The notes below the pieces were generated by a model. The model did no database searches and had not been told where the DNA came from. It saw nothing but the letters and a program-made list of their open reading frames with translations. The translations under genes and the position numbers were made by a program. This document shows positions 1 through 7,102 of a stretch of 14,324 nt of DNA, in pieces. The DNA is from Deltaproteobacteria bacterium. GTDB lineage: Bacteria; Desulfobacterota; Desulfobacteria; Desulfobacterales; Desulfobacteraceae. The stretch's first letter is position 1; each line of letters opens with the position of its first letter. The stretch lies in NCBI GenBank assembly GCA_019314105.1, contig JAFCZY010000009.1, positions 1 through 14,324 on the forward strand, in the 5' to 3' direction.

Positions 1-10
1 ATCAAGTATT

Positions 11-1345
11 GTGAAAGAAAAAAATACAGATGAAGCGGTTGAAGCAGGCTTGGCCAAACTGACACCCGAAAGAATAAAAAATACCATTAACCAGGTGTTT
101 CAAAATGAGACTGGACCCAGATTTAAAGCCTATGTTGAAACCTGCATGCACTGCGGTCTCTGTGCGGACGCCTGTTTGTATTTCCTTTCAAATGATCGTG
201 ACCCGACTTATTCTCCGGCAGGAAAGGTAAAACAGACCATATGGGAAATGTTGGATAAAAAAGGAGAGGTCTCAATAGAGTTTCTTAGAAGAGCTGTACA
301 TATCGCCCATACAGAATGTAATGTCTGTAAGCGGTGCGCCATGTACTGCCCCTTTGGTATTGATATTGCCTATTTGATGCTGATGGTGCGAAGAATTTGC
401 CATAAGCTTGAGATCACGCCTTTGTATATTCAGGATACAGTAAACAGCCATTCTGCTACCATGAATCAGATGTGGGTAAAGGAAGATGAATGGATTGATA
501 CCCTTCAATGGCAGGAAGAAGATGCAAGAGAAGAATTTGAAAATTTAAGGATTCCGCTGGATAAAGAAGGGGCGGATGTCATGTATTCGGTGATCGCACC
601 GGAACCCAAATTTCAGGCAGGGTTGTTATATCAGGCGGCCACTATTATGCATGCGGCTGGAATTAACTGGACCATGCCCTCAAGTCCGGGGTGGGACAAT
701 AGTAATATGGCCATGTTTACCGGTGACAATGAAATTTCCGGCCGCATTGCCAGAGCCTTTTATGAGACAGCGGCAAAACTGAAAGTGAAACGCATTGTCA
801 TGGGAGAGTGTGGTCATGCGTTCCGATCAACGTATGATGTGGGGAATCGCTGGATCGGTTGGGCAATTCCGCCGTTTGAGGTGGTGCATGCAGTGGAATT
901 CTATCATGAATTACTGACTTCCGGTCGGATAAAGATTGCCAAAAAATTTACGAAAACCGTTACGCTCCATGATCCTTGTAATATTTCCAGGGGAAGAGGG
1001 CTTCATGATATGGCAAGAGAAGTAACCCATATGCTGTGTGAAAACTTCATTGAAATGACACCGAACCGGGAACATAATTTTTGCTGTGGTGCCGGCGGCG
1101 GTGTGATTAATTGTGGCCCTCCCTATAAAGGGGAACGGATGGTGAACAACAGGAGAAAAGCGGAACAATTAAAGGCAACCGGTGCAGAGGTTTTGATTGC
1201 CCCCTGTCATAATTGTCATAGCGGACTTGAAGATATTGTTGAATATTATGATCTGAACATGGAAGTAAAGTTTTTAGGGGATATTATTTATGAAACCATG
1301 GAAAAGAAAATTTTTAACCCCGGAGAGCCAGGAGAATTGAAATGA
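11..1345 (+). CDS. tmcB: TmcB-like CCG-domain iron-sulfur protein (HdrD/DsrK family)
   Basis: Cytoplasmic or membrane-associated electron-transfer protein, related to HdrD, DsrK and HmcF and best matching TmcB of the type II cytochrome c3 complex. Two 4Fe-4S motifs lie near the N terminus (C45/C48/C51/C55 and C103/C106/C109/C113 followed by Pro). A C-terminal CCG domain has C323, the pair C358-C359 and C399-x-x-C402, the pattern that binds a non-cubane cluster in HdrB/HdrD. An earlier Cys at 267 may belong to a degenerate first CCG repeat. The assigned start is a GTG. No Shine-Dalgarno is visible in the 10 bases before it, and the frame stays open to the window edge, so the true start may lie upstream. 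The ATGA overlap with the following cytochrome gene indicates translational coupling. Family assignment is firm; TmcB rather than another HdrD relative is inferred from the neighbouring acidic cytochrome c3. Confidence 0.85.
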   Translation: MKEKNTDEAVEAGLAKLTPERIKNTINQVFQNETGPRFKAYVETCMHCGLCADACLYFLSNDRDPTYSPAGKVKQTIWEMLDKKGEVSIEFLRRAVHIAHTECNVCKRCAMYCPFGIDIAYLMLMVRRICHKLEITPLYIQDTVNSHSATMNQMWVKEDEWIDTLQWQEEDAREEFENLRIPLDKEGADVMYSVIAPEPKFQAGLLYQAATIMHAAGINWTMPSSPGWDNSNMAMFTGDNEISGRIARAFYETAAKLKVKRIVMGECGHAFRSTYDVGNRWIGWAIPPFEVVHAVEFYHELLTSGRIKIAKKFTKTVTLHDPCNISRGRGLHDMAREVTHMLCENFIEMTPNREHNFCCGAGGGVINCGPPYKGERMVNNRRKAEQLKATGAEVLIAPCHNCHSGLEDIVEYYDLNMEVKFLGDIIYETMEKKIFNPGEPGELK

Positions 1346-1722
1346 AACATAAAATTATTTTTATGGGTTTCATACTGTTTTTGTTGACAGCCGTCGTTGC
1401 ATTTTCCGATATTGAAGTAGAAAGATTGGATCCTTCAGTATTTGAAAAGCCCCATAGGCCAGGTGCGGTATTTGAACATGACGGCCATAATGAAATGGCG
1501 GGAATAGAAGATTGTGCGGTTTGTCATCATGTGTATGAAGATAAAAATCTGGTTACGGATGAATCCAGCGAAGATTCTCTTTGTTCAGAATGTCATTTTT
1601 TAAAGAAAACTCCGGAAAATTCAATTCCTTTGGAGGTTGCATATCATAAACGATGTAAAACCTGCCATTTTGAGGAAAACAAGGGACCGGTACTTTGTGG
1701 TGAATGCCATATTAAAGAGTAA
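1342..1722 (+). CDS. tmcA: Acidic tetrahaem cytochrome c3 (TmcA-like, periplasmic)
   Basis: Periplasmic class III cytochrome c of 126 residues. A short basic N terminus and hydrophobic stretch (residues 4-21) form a Sec signal peptide, probably cut after S22 (A-F-S). Four CxxCH haem sites are visible at C58-H62, C81-H85, C105-H109 and C119-H123. H46, H49, H63 and H102 sit where the distal ligands of cytochrome c3 occur, so four bis-His haems are expected. The mature protein has a clear excess of Asp/Glu over Lys/Arg, a hallmark of the acidic type II cytochrome c3 (TmcA), which takes electrons from the basic type I cytochrome c3 and hydrogenases. GGAG at 1331-1334 is a good ribosome site. The gene overlaps tmcB by 4 nt. 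In Desulfovibrio the order is tmcA-tmcB-tmcC-tmcD; here tmcB comes first. The tetrahaem assignment is firm and the TmcA name likely. Confidence 0.85.
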   Translation: MKHKIIFMGFILFLLTAVVAFSDIEVERLDPSVFEKPHRPGAVFEHDGHNEMAGIEDCAVCHHVYEDKNLVTDESSEDSLCSECHFLKKTPENSIPLEVAYHKRCKTCHFEENKGPVLCGECHIKE

Positions 1723-1727
1723 GGAGG
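1721..1727 (+). promoter_or_regulatory. Shine-Dalgarno deciding the response regulator start
   Basis: AAGGAGG overlaps the tmcA stop codon. It lies 3 nt before a GTG at 1731 and 6 nt before an ATG at 1734. The spacing favours the ATG, which also gives the usual short receiver N terminus. Confidence 0.7.
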
Positions 1728-1733
1728 GATGTG

Positions 1734-2084
1734 ATGAGCAAAAAAATTATGATCGTGGATGATGATCCTGCCATAACAAAATATCTGGACACACTTTTTA
1801 CGGATAATGGGTATGACACCTGTATTGCAGTAGATGGCAAAAAAGCGGTTGATGTATATGAAGCTGAAAAACCGGATTTGATCACACTTGATCTTGAAAT
1901 GCCTGAAGAATGGGGACCCAGATTTTTTAGAAAAATCAGCAAATCAAAGGGATTTAATACACCGGTGATTGTTGTCAGCGGTTTGTCAAGCACGAAGTAT
2001 TCAATTCCAAAGGCAGCGGCTGTTTTTGGAAAGCCGTTTGATGCGCAAAAGCTTGTAGAAAAAGTGTCAGAACTATTAAGCTGA
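1734..2084 (+). CDS. Receiver-only response regulator (CheY/DivK type)
   Basis: Single-domain REC protein of 116 residues with no output domain. The acidic pocket D9-D10-D11, phosphoacceptor D53 (in a L-D-L-E-M-P context), S82 in the Thr/Ser switch position and K100 before P101 are all present, so it should be phosphorylatable. Without an output domain it must act by protein contact or in a phosphorelay. It starts 11 nt after tmcA and ends 4 nt before the next gene, so it is very probably cotranscribed with the Tmc-like redox genes. No histidine kinase is in the window. From memory, single-domain response regulators also lie near tmc in Desulfovibrio vulgaris, which would make the association older than this genome. 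Partner and output are unknown. Confidence 0.9.
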   Translation: MSKKIMIVDDDPAITKYLDTLFTDNGYDTCIAVDGKKAVDVYEAEKPDLITLDLEMPEEWGPRFFRKISKSKGFNTPVIVVSGLSSTKYSIPKAAAVFGKPFDAQKLVEKVSELLS

Positions 2085-2088
2085 AACC

Positions 2089-2787
2089 ATGTTTATTCAG
2101 CAATTTAGATATTCAACCGACAATCTTGGATATCTGGTATACTCGACAAGAGAAGGTATTGCCATTGATGCAGGGGATGTGGAAGCGGTATTGGTGTTTG
2201 CTGAAAAGAACCATATTGATATTAAATATATCACCAACACCCATTCCCATTATGATCATACTTCTGGTAATGAGGAGTTGCTTAAAAAAACGACAGCAGA
2301 ATTTATTGATTGCAGAAAAATCAAATCCGATCAAACCCTACCATTGGATCATGAAATTTTGGAGGTGTTTCACACCCCCGGTCACACGGAAGATTCGGTG
2401 ACATTCAAGGCGAATGATTTTTTAGTAACCGGCGATACCTTGTTTAACGGAACCATCGGCAATTGTTTTTCAGGGGATCTGAATGCTTTTTTTCAATCCT
2501 TGAAACGGCTGATTTCTTTATCGAAAAATACCAAAGTTTATGGCGGACACGATTATGTGATCGACTCCATGAAAATGGCAAAAATTATTGAAAAAGAGAA
2601 CCCGTATATTGAGGAATATCTTAAAAAATATAATTTCGGGTTAATTGTGTCGACTTTGGATGATGAATTAAAGGCAAATCCATACGTAAGATTTAATGTC
2701 CCGAGTATGATAAACAATTTAAAAGAAAGGAACCTGCCGATAGATACCGAGTTTGATAGATTTAACTCAATAATGGAAATATATTGA
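2089..2787 (+). CDS. Glyoxalase II-type MBL-fold metallo-hydrolase
   Basis: Metallo-beta-lactamase-fold hydrolase of 232 residues. The dinuclear metal site is complete: H52-x-H54-x-D56-H57, H99, D116 and H154. A C-terminal N-P-Y-V-R-F-N segment (197-203) resembles the glyoxalase II (hydroxyacylglutathione hydrolase) C-terminal region, so this is closer to GloB than to flavodiiron proteins, RNases or beta-lactamases. The reaction is probably hydrolysis of a thioester of a small thiol, but the thiol is unknown; strict anaerobes often lack glutathione. No signal peptide is seen, so it is cytoplasmic. It begins 4 nt after the response regulator with only a weak ribosome site, consistent with coupled translation. 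It ends the first cluster; 136 nt separate it from the speD start. Confidence 0.85.
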   Translation: MFIQQFRYSTDNLGYLVYSTREGIAIDAGDVEAVLVFAEKNHIDIKYITNTHSHYDHTSGNEELLKKTTAEFIDCRKIKSDQTLPLDHEILEVFHTPGHTEDSVTFKANDFLVTGDTLFNGTIGNCFSGDLNAFFQSLKRLISLSKNTKVYGGHDYVIDSMKMAKIIEKENPYIEEYLKKYNFGLIVSTLDDELKANPYVRFNVPSMINNLKERNLPIDTEFDRFNSIMEIY

Positions 2788-2814
2788 TTTAAAATTTTAC
2801 ATCATTTGTTGCCC

Positions 2815-2843
2815 TTGATCATTCATTGTTTAGGTCTTATCAT
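2815..2843 (+). promoter_or_regulatory. Candidate sigma70 promoter of the speD operon
   Basis: TTGATC (2815-2820), a 17-nt spacer and TATCAT (2838-2843) resemble a sigma70 promoter. Transcription would begin near 2850, which places the AGGAGC at 2844-2849 at or before the transcript start and argues against translation from the TTG at 2861. Confidence 0.45.
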
Positions 2844-2910
2844 TAGGAGCAACATTTTTTTTGGTCTTGCAGGATAGCAGGATGTGCCAGATATTTTTTT
2901 ATTCATTAGC

Positions 2911-2914
2911 GGAG
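2911..2914 (+). promoter_or_regulatory. Shine-Dalgarno deciding the speD start
   Basis: GGAG lies 9 nt before the ATG at 2924. Upstream in-frame alternatives exist (TTG 2861; ATG 2882 preceded by AGGAT at 2871), but this site with ATG best fits SpeD proteins, whose conserved domain begins about 17 residues further on. Confidence 0.6.
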
Positions 2915-2923
2915 AAAGCATTA

Positions 2924-3760
2924 ATGCTTGGTAAAAATATTAAATTTGTTGGTGATTCTAAACAGGATGCCTGTTTTGCCCTGGGAAGACAACTGACGAT
3001 TGAGTATTATGAATGCGGGGCAAACCTCTTATTAGACAAAGACCGGGTTGAAACATCGTTGTTGAAAGCTGCAAAAGAGAGTGGTGCAACGATTATCAGC
3101 TCTTCGTTTCATGAATTCAAGCCCCAGGGAATCAGTGGTGTCGTTGTGATAGCCGAATCACATTTTACAGTCCATGCATGGCCGGAATATGATTATGCTG
3201 CCGTCGATATATTTACTTGCGGAGACAATATAGACCTGGAAATTGCCATCAATTCCATGAAAGATTCTTTTGGATCTGAAAATGTTGTCATATCTTCCGA
3301 TCAAAACCGAGGAATTATTGCCAAATCGTTTGAGCAAAAAAAAGTCGGTGAGATTATTAAAAATTCAAAAATCTATCCGATCTCCTGGAAAAAAGAGTAT
3401 GAAAGAAAAAATCCATGGGGGGTTTTAACCTCTATTGATATTTATAAAAGCGACCCGAAAATTATCAGGAATGCCAAACGCATTGAACGATTTGTCTATG
3501 AACTGTGTGATCTGATCGATATGAAGCGGTTTGGAGAATGCCAGGTCGTCCATTTTGGAGAAGATGAAAAGGTCGAAGGATTCAGCATGACGCAATTTAT
3601 TGAAACCTCTTTGATTTCAGGCCATTTTGCCAATGCCTTAAATACGGTTTATTTAGATGTGTTCAGTTGTAAGTTTTATGAACCCCGTGAGGTTGCAGAA
3701 TTTGCTATGTCGTTTTTCAAAGGGGATCATTATAAAATGCAGATGGCGGTAAGACAATAA
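2924..3760 (+). CDS. speD: S-adenosylmethionine decarboxylase, tandem two-domain SpeD
   Basis: Pyruvoyl-dependent enzyme that decarboxylates S-adenosylmethionine, giving the aminopropyl donor for spermidine. Residues 18-125 are a standard bacterial SpeD domain: autocleavage between E78 and S79 (S79 becomes the pyruvoyl group), H84 and C99, spaced 5 and 20 residues from the serine as in Thermotoga SpeD. The protein is 278 residues, about twice the usual 120-140, because residues 165-278 form a second SpeD-like domain. Aligning the two halves puts S229, H234 and C249 at the catalytic positions with the same 5/20 spacing, while E78 is replaced by T228 and H80 by L230. The second half may be an inactive partner or an enzyme of changed specificity. 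speE follows after 7 nt. Start chosen from the GGAG at 2911; a TTG at 2861 or ATG at 2882 would add 21 or 14 residues. Confidence 0.88.
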   Translation: MLGKNIKFVGDSKQDACFALGRQLTIEYYECGANLLLDKDRVETSLLKAAKESGATIISSSFHEFKPQGISGVVVIAESHFTVHAWPEYDYAAVDIFTCGDNIDLEIAINSMKDSFGSENVVISSDQNRGIIAKSFEQKKVGEIIKNSKIYPISWKKEYERKNPWGVLTSIDIYKSDPKIIRNAKRIERFVYELCDLIDMKRFGECQVVHFGEDEKVEGFSMTQFIETSLISGHFANALNTVYLDVFSCKFYEPREVAEFAMSFFKGDHYKMQMAVRQ

Positions 3761-3767
3761 ATTAAAG

Positions 3768-4652
3768 ATGAAAAATTATAGTAAAATAAATGACGGTTGG
3801 TTTTCGGAAATTTGTCCCATGTGGCCCGGAATATCTTTGTCTCTTGAAATAGAAGAAGTTCTTTACAGCAAAAAAAGTAAATTCCAGCAGATCGACATGT
3901 ACCAGACCAAAAATCATGGGAAAATGCTGGTGCTGGATGGCATTATTCAGTTGACTCAGTCAGACGAATTCGCCTACCAGGAAATGCTGGCTCATGTTCC
4001 TCTGTTTGCACATCCCAACCCTGAAAATGTTCTGGTTGTTGGTGGAGGAGATGGGGGGATATTAAGAGAGGTTGGCCGTCATGATTGTGTAAAACATATT
4101 GATTTTTGTGAAATCGATGAAGATGTTGTCAAAGTATCCAAAGAGTTTTTGCCTGATCTTGCCTGCGGATTTAATGATTCCAGGGTTAATGTTCATATTG
4201 TTGATGGTAATGTATGGGTTCAGGAACATAAGAGTAAGTATGACGTGATAATTGTGGATTCCTCGGACCCCATCGGTCCTGGTGAAGTTTTGTTTGAACG
4301 GCCGTTTTACGAAGGATTAAAAGCGGCCCTCTGGAAAAACGGTGTTATTGCCACCCAGGGCGAATCTTTTTTTCTTCATAAGGAGTGCGTTGCCAATCTT
4401 GTGAAGATTACAAAAGATCTGTTTCCGGTTCAGGCCTATTCGTATTTTCTGGTACCCACGTATCCAGGTGGGCATCTTGGTATTTGTTTAGGATCTCTGG
4501 GGCCGGAACTAAAAAAGCCGTGTCGGATCATTTCTGAAGATTTCCAGAAACAATTAAAATATTATTGTCCTGAAATACATGAAGCTTCTTTTGTTTTGCC
4601 CTATTTTGCCCAGAAGATGTTTGAATCCATAACATCAAAGAAAAGTGTTTAA
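3768..4652 (+). CDS. speE: Spermidine synthase (polyamine aminopropyltransferase)
   Basis: Transfers the aminopropyl group of decarboxylated S-adenosylmethionine to putrescine, giving spermidine and methylthioadenosine; cytoplasmic. An N-terminal beta domain (1-70) precedes a Rossmann methyltransferase-like domain. Visible motifs are D66-E-F-A-Y-Q-E-M around 66-73, the nucleotide-binding G92-G-G-D-G-G97, acidic E115 and D118 after strand 2, D146-G, and D164-S-S-D167-P, which holds the catalytic and amine-binding aspartates. At 294 residues it has the usual bacterial length. It lies 7 nt after speD and 2 nt before the GNAT gene, so the pathway is encoded as a unit. The ribosome site is weak (AAAG at 3764-3767). 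No putrescine-forming ornithine or arginine decarboxylase of the classical PLP type lies in the window. Spermidine rather than another polyamine is the default prediction; substrate size cannot be read from the sequence. Confidence 0.92.
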   Translation: MKNYSKINDGWFSEICPMWPGISLSLEIEEVLYSKKSKFQQIDMYQTKNHGKMLVLDGIIQLTQSDEFAYQEMLAHVPLFAHPNPENVLVVGGGDGGILREVGRHDCVKHIDFCEIDEDVVKVSKEFLPDLACGFNDSRVNVHIVDGNVWVQEHKSKYDVIIVDSSDPIGPGEVLFERPFYEGLKAALWKNGVIATQGESFFLHKECVANLVKITKDLFPVQAYSYFLVPTYPGGHLGICLGSLGPELKKPCRIISEDFQKQLKYYCPEIHEASFVLPYFAQKMFESITSKKSV

Positions 4653-4654
4653 AA

Positions 4655-5083
4655 ATGTCAGAAGGCCCTTTAACGCACCTTGTCATAGAACCCATTAAAT
4701 CCGCTTCAATGAAGGAGTTGACCCTTCTCTACAAGGAAGCTGGATGGTGGACGTCTTCCTATGACAGCCACCCTGAATTTTTAAATGATATTGTGAAAGA
4801 TTCAGCTCTTTTTGTGGGGGCTTTTTGGGGAAAAAAGCTTATTGGAATAGGGCGGGCCCTTTCCGATCTTGCAAGTGATGCTTATATTCAGGATGTTACG
4901 GTGTTAAAGGAATTCAGGGGCAAAGGGATTGGTAAAAAAATCATTCAAACATTAATAGAAAAATTAAAGGAAAATAATGTTGACTGGATCGGGCTTGTTG
5001 CTCAACCGGGAACATCTTCCTTTTATGAGGAACTTGGTTTTGAACCCCTTAAAAATCACATTCCGTTAAAATATAAGGGCTGA
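4655..5083 (+). CDS. GNAT-family N-acetyltransferase
   Basis: Probable acetyl-CoA-dependent N-acetyltransferase, 142 residues, single GNAT domain. The pyrophosphate-binding motif A is clear: beta4 (I78-Q-D-V-T-V) followed by R88-G-K-G-I-G93 and its helix, then the C-terminal F-Y-E-E-L-G-F-E motif typical of the fold. No signal peptide or membrane segment. It starts 2 nt after speE and ends 4 nt before the DUF2156 gene, so it is almost certainly translated from the polyamine transcript. This suggests, without proving, that its acceptor is an amine such as spermidine or putrescine. Overall sequence does not look like SpeG of E. coli; it could equally modify a protein or an unrelated small molecule. 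Confidence 0.85.
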   Translation: MSEGPLTHLVIEPIKSASMKELTLLYKEAGWWTSSYDSHPEFLNDIVKDSALFVGAFWGKKLIGIGRALSDLASDAYIQDVTVLKEFRGKGIGKKIIQTLIEKLKENNVDWIGLVAQPGTSSFYEELGFEPLKNHIPLKYKG

Positions 5084-5087
5084 TAAA

Positions 5088-6020
5088 ATGGTTACGGCAG
5101 GAGCGGTTTTACAGGAACCGCAAAAAATAAAATTTCCAAAATTTAATCGATTTTTATTAAAAAACCGGGAGCTCTTTCAAACATATATTGATACGTTTAA
5201 GCCCTTTTCGTGTGAGTATAATTTTTCAAATCTTTATGCCTGGCAGGATGCTTACAAACTGTCATGGACCCTGTACCAGGAACGGCTTTTGGTTTATGAC
5301 GCGATTTCTGACTGTGCGTTTATGCCTTTGGGTGAAGACTTTTGTCCTGAAGAACTTGTCATTTTATCATTAAATTTGAAAAATGTGGGTCTTACGCCTG
5401 AAATTAGTCTTGTCACGCCAGATTATTTAAAAAAATTTCGTGAAATTGGAAATTATTATATCGTCAAAGAAGAACGGGATTATTCAGAATATATTTACGA
5501 TGTTGACAGTCTGTGTGACCTTACCGGGATAAAACTTCATAAAAAAAAGAATCTGATTTCACAATTCAAACGAGGTAATTCTGATTTTGAAGTACACTTG
5601 TTAAAGGGGGAGTACCGGCAAAAAGCCCTGGGGCTGGCACTGAACCAATTGAACAGGCGTAAAAAAAGATCCCAAACTCTTGATCAGGAGTTTGGGGCCA
5701 TAAAGACATCATTTGATCATTTTGAGGAATTGGGGCTGGAGGGGCTTGTGATAACGGTGGGGAACAAGATGGTTGCTTTTTCTGTTTTCAGTAAGTTGAA
5801 CCCTTCAACCTATGATATTCAGTTTGAGAAGTCTGATATGGATTTTAAAGGGGCGGCTCAGGTGATCAACCATGAGACAGCAAAATATCTTAAAGATAAA
5901 TGTCAATACCTGAACCGGGAGCAGGACCTTGGGATTAAAGGCCTTCGCCAGGCTAAAATGTCATATGATCCTGTAAAATTAATCACCCCGTACAGCCTTA
6001 CCTTTACACCGATGAATTAG
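5088..6020 (+). CDS. DUF2156 protein (phosphatidylglycerol lysyltransferase C-terminal-like)
   Basis: Cytoplasmic protein of 310 residues resembling the DUF2156 family, the double-GNAT fold also found as the catalytic part of MprF lysyl-phosphatidylglycerol synthases. Visible family-like segments are E43-Y-N-F-S-N-L-Y-A-W-Q53, D144-L-T-G followed by H151-K-K-K-N-L-I-S-Q-F160, and a C-terminal N276-R-E-Q-D-L-G-I-K-G-L-R-Q-A-K290. There are no transmembrane helices, unlike full MprF, so it probably acts on a soluble or peripheral substrate. AAGGG at 5075-5079 provides a ribosome site. It follows the GNAT gene by 4 nt and precedes the flavoprotein by 16 nt, so it belongs to the spe operon. The function of free-standing DUF2156 proteins is not established; aminoacyl or acyl transfer is plausible from the fold alone. 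Confidence 0.75.
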   Translation: MVTAGAVLQEPQKIKFPKFNRFLLKNRELFQTYIDTFKPFSCEYNFSNLYAWQDAYKLSWTLYQERLLVYDAISDCAFMPLGEDFCPEELVILSLNLKNVGLTPEISLVTPDYLKKFREIGNYYIVKEERDYSEYIYDVDSLCDLTGIKLHKKKNLISQFKRGNSDFEVHLLKGEYRQKALGLALNQLNRRKKRSQTLDQEFGAIKTSFDHFEELGLEGLVITVGNKMVAFSVFSKLNPSTYDIQFEKSDMDFKGAAQVINHETAKYLKDKCQYLNREQDLGIKGLRQAKMSYDPVKLITPYSLTFTPMN

Positions 6021-6036
6021 TTTGGAAAGGAGAACC

Positions 6037-7002
6037 ATGTTACAAACCAGTGTTACACGACTACTTGGCATAAAATACCCCATCATCGGCGGTGCCATGA
6101 TGTCTATTTCAAAGGCTGATTTTGTCGCAGCCATATCCAATGCCGGCGGGCTTGGTATCCTGGCATCGGCCATTTATCAGACAAAAGAGGAGTTTGCCCG
6201 GGCCATTGACAGGCTCAAACAACTGACGGACAAGCCGTTTGCAGTGAACCTCAATCTTTTTCCTTCCATGCGGCCCATTGATAACAATGATTATCTGGAT
6301 ATTTTGATTGAAAAAGGGGTTAAGATTGTTGAAACCTCCGGGCATTCCGCACCCGAAGAGTTATGCAGACGGTTCAAGGATGCTGGCATGATCTGGATCC
6401 ATAAATGTGTGGGAATCCGGTATGCTATAAAAGTGGAAAAAATGGGAGCAGATATTGTCACTGTGGTGGGATATGAAAACGGAGGTGCCACAGGCAAGCT
6501 GGATATCGGAACCCTGGTTCTGGTTCCAAGCGTTGTAGATGCGGTCAAGCTTCCGGTGATCGGCGGCGGCGGCGTTTCAGATGGCAGGGGAATTGCAGCA
6601 CTTCTCAGCCTTGGCGCCGAGGCAGTGATAATGGGAACCCGTCTGTTATTGACCAAAGAATGTCCCATTCATGACAAGTTAAAACAGGCCCTGTTTGATG
6701 CATCTGAGCTGGATACCATGCTCATCATGCGGTCTATCGGTGCGACCCACAGGGTCTGGAACAATGCAGCCGCTCAAAAATGTTTTGAAATTGAACAAAA
6801 TAGCGGCAGTTTTGATGAAGTGATTTCCATAGTTACAGGCGATAAGGCAAGAGTGATGTTCAATGACGGGAAAACGGATGTAGGGGTGATTTCCTGTGGT
6901 CAGGGAATTGGCCTGATCCATGATATTCCCACTGTAAAAGACCTGTTTGATACCCTGATGAAGACTGCAGAACAACAATTATCCGGGTTGCTGAACCGGT
7001 GA
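6037..7002 (+). CDS. Nitronate monooxygenase-family FMN flavoprotein (NPD/FabK-like)
   Basis: TIM-barrel FMN oxidoreductase of 321 residues in the 2-nitropropane dioxygenase/nitronate monooxygenase family, which also includes FabK. Characteristic segments run in order: P15-I-I-G-G-A20, N35-A-G-G-L-G40, P67-F-A-V-N-L-N73, H122-K-C-V, the V144-G-Y-E-N-G-G-A-T-G loop, and the phosphate-binding P173-V-I-G-G-G-G-V-S-D-G183 followed by G193-A-E-A-V-I-M-G-T. AAAGGAGA at 6025-6032 sits 4 nt before ATG 6037, so this start is preferred to the in-frame TTG at 6022. The substrate cannot be read from the sequence; in an anaerobe an oxygen-dependent nitronate oxidation is unlikely, and a reductase acting on nitro, enoyl or quinone-like compounds is more probable. 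Last gene of the spe cluster by position; a probable terminator follows. Confidence 0.82.
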   Translation: MLQTSVTRLLGIKYPIIGGAMMSISKADFVAAISNAGGLGILASAIYQTKEEFARAIDRLKQLTDKPFAVNLNLFPSMRPIDNNDYLDILIEKGVKIVETSGHSAPEELCRRFKDAGMIWIHKCVGIRYAIKVEKMGADIVTVVGYENGGATGKLDIGTLVLVPSVVDAVKLPVIGGGGVSDGRGIAALLSLGAEAVIMGTRLLLTKECPIHDKLKQALFDASELDTMLIMRSIGATHRVWNNAAAQKCFEIEQNSGSFDEVISIVTGDKARVMFNDGKTDVGVISCGQGIGLIHDIPTVKDLFDTLMKTAEQQLSGLLNR

Positions 7003-7027
7003 TTTTGATATTGACAATTTCAAAGAC

Positions 7028-7068
7028 CCTGCACTCTACAGGATTTTTTTTTAACTGTAGTGTTTTTT
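7028..7068 (+). terminator. Probable rho-independent terminator after the spe operon
   Basis: CACTCTACAG (7032-7041) can pair with CTGTAGTG (7055-7062) with one bulged C and a T-rich loop, followed by six T at 7063-7068. An alternative short hairpin CCTG/CAGG (7028-7042) is followed by nine T. Both end the preceding transcript in a U-rich run. Confidence 0.5.
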
Positions 7069-7090
7069 ATGACAATCATGAAATATTAAT

Positions 7091-7095
7091 AAGGA
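7091..7095 (+). promoter_or_regulatory. Shine-Dalgarno supporting a TTG start
   Basis: AAGGA lies 7 nt before the TTG at 7103. There is no in-frame ATG or GTG in the short gene that follows, so this site decides the start. Confidence 0.5.
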
Positions 7096-7102
7096 TTTAA
7101 TT

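Noticed and set aside
2861..2923. Longer SpeD N terminus from TTG 2861 or ATG 2882
   Set aside because: The AGGAGC before 2861 falls at or before the predicted transcript start, and the extra residues precede the conserved domain without resembling it. GGAG plus ATG at 2924 is the better start, though ATG 2882 with AGGAT cannot be fully excluded.
6291..6668. 125-codon - strand open frame inside the flavoprotein gene
   Set aside because: It lies wholly antisense to a well-supported gene, is rich in Pro/Ser/Thr from complementary codons and shows no domain or ribosome site.
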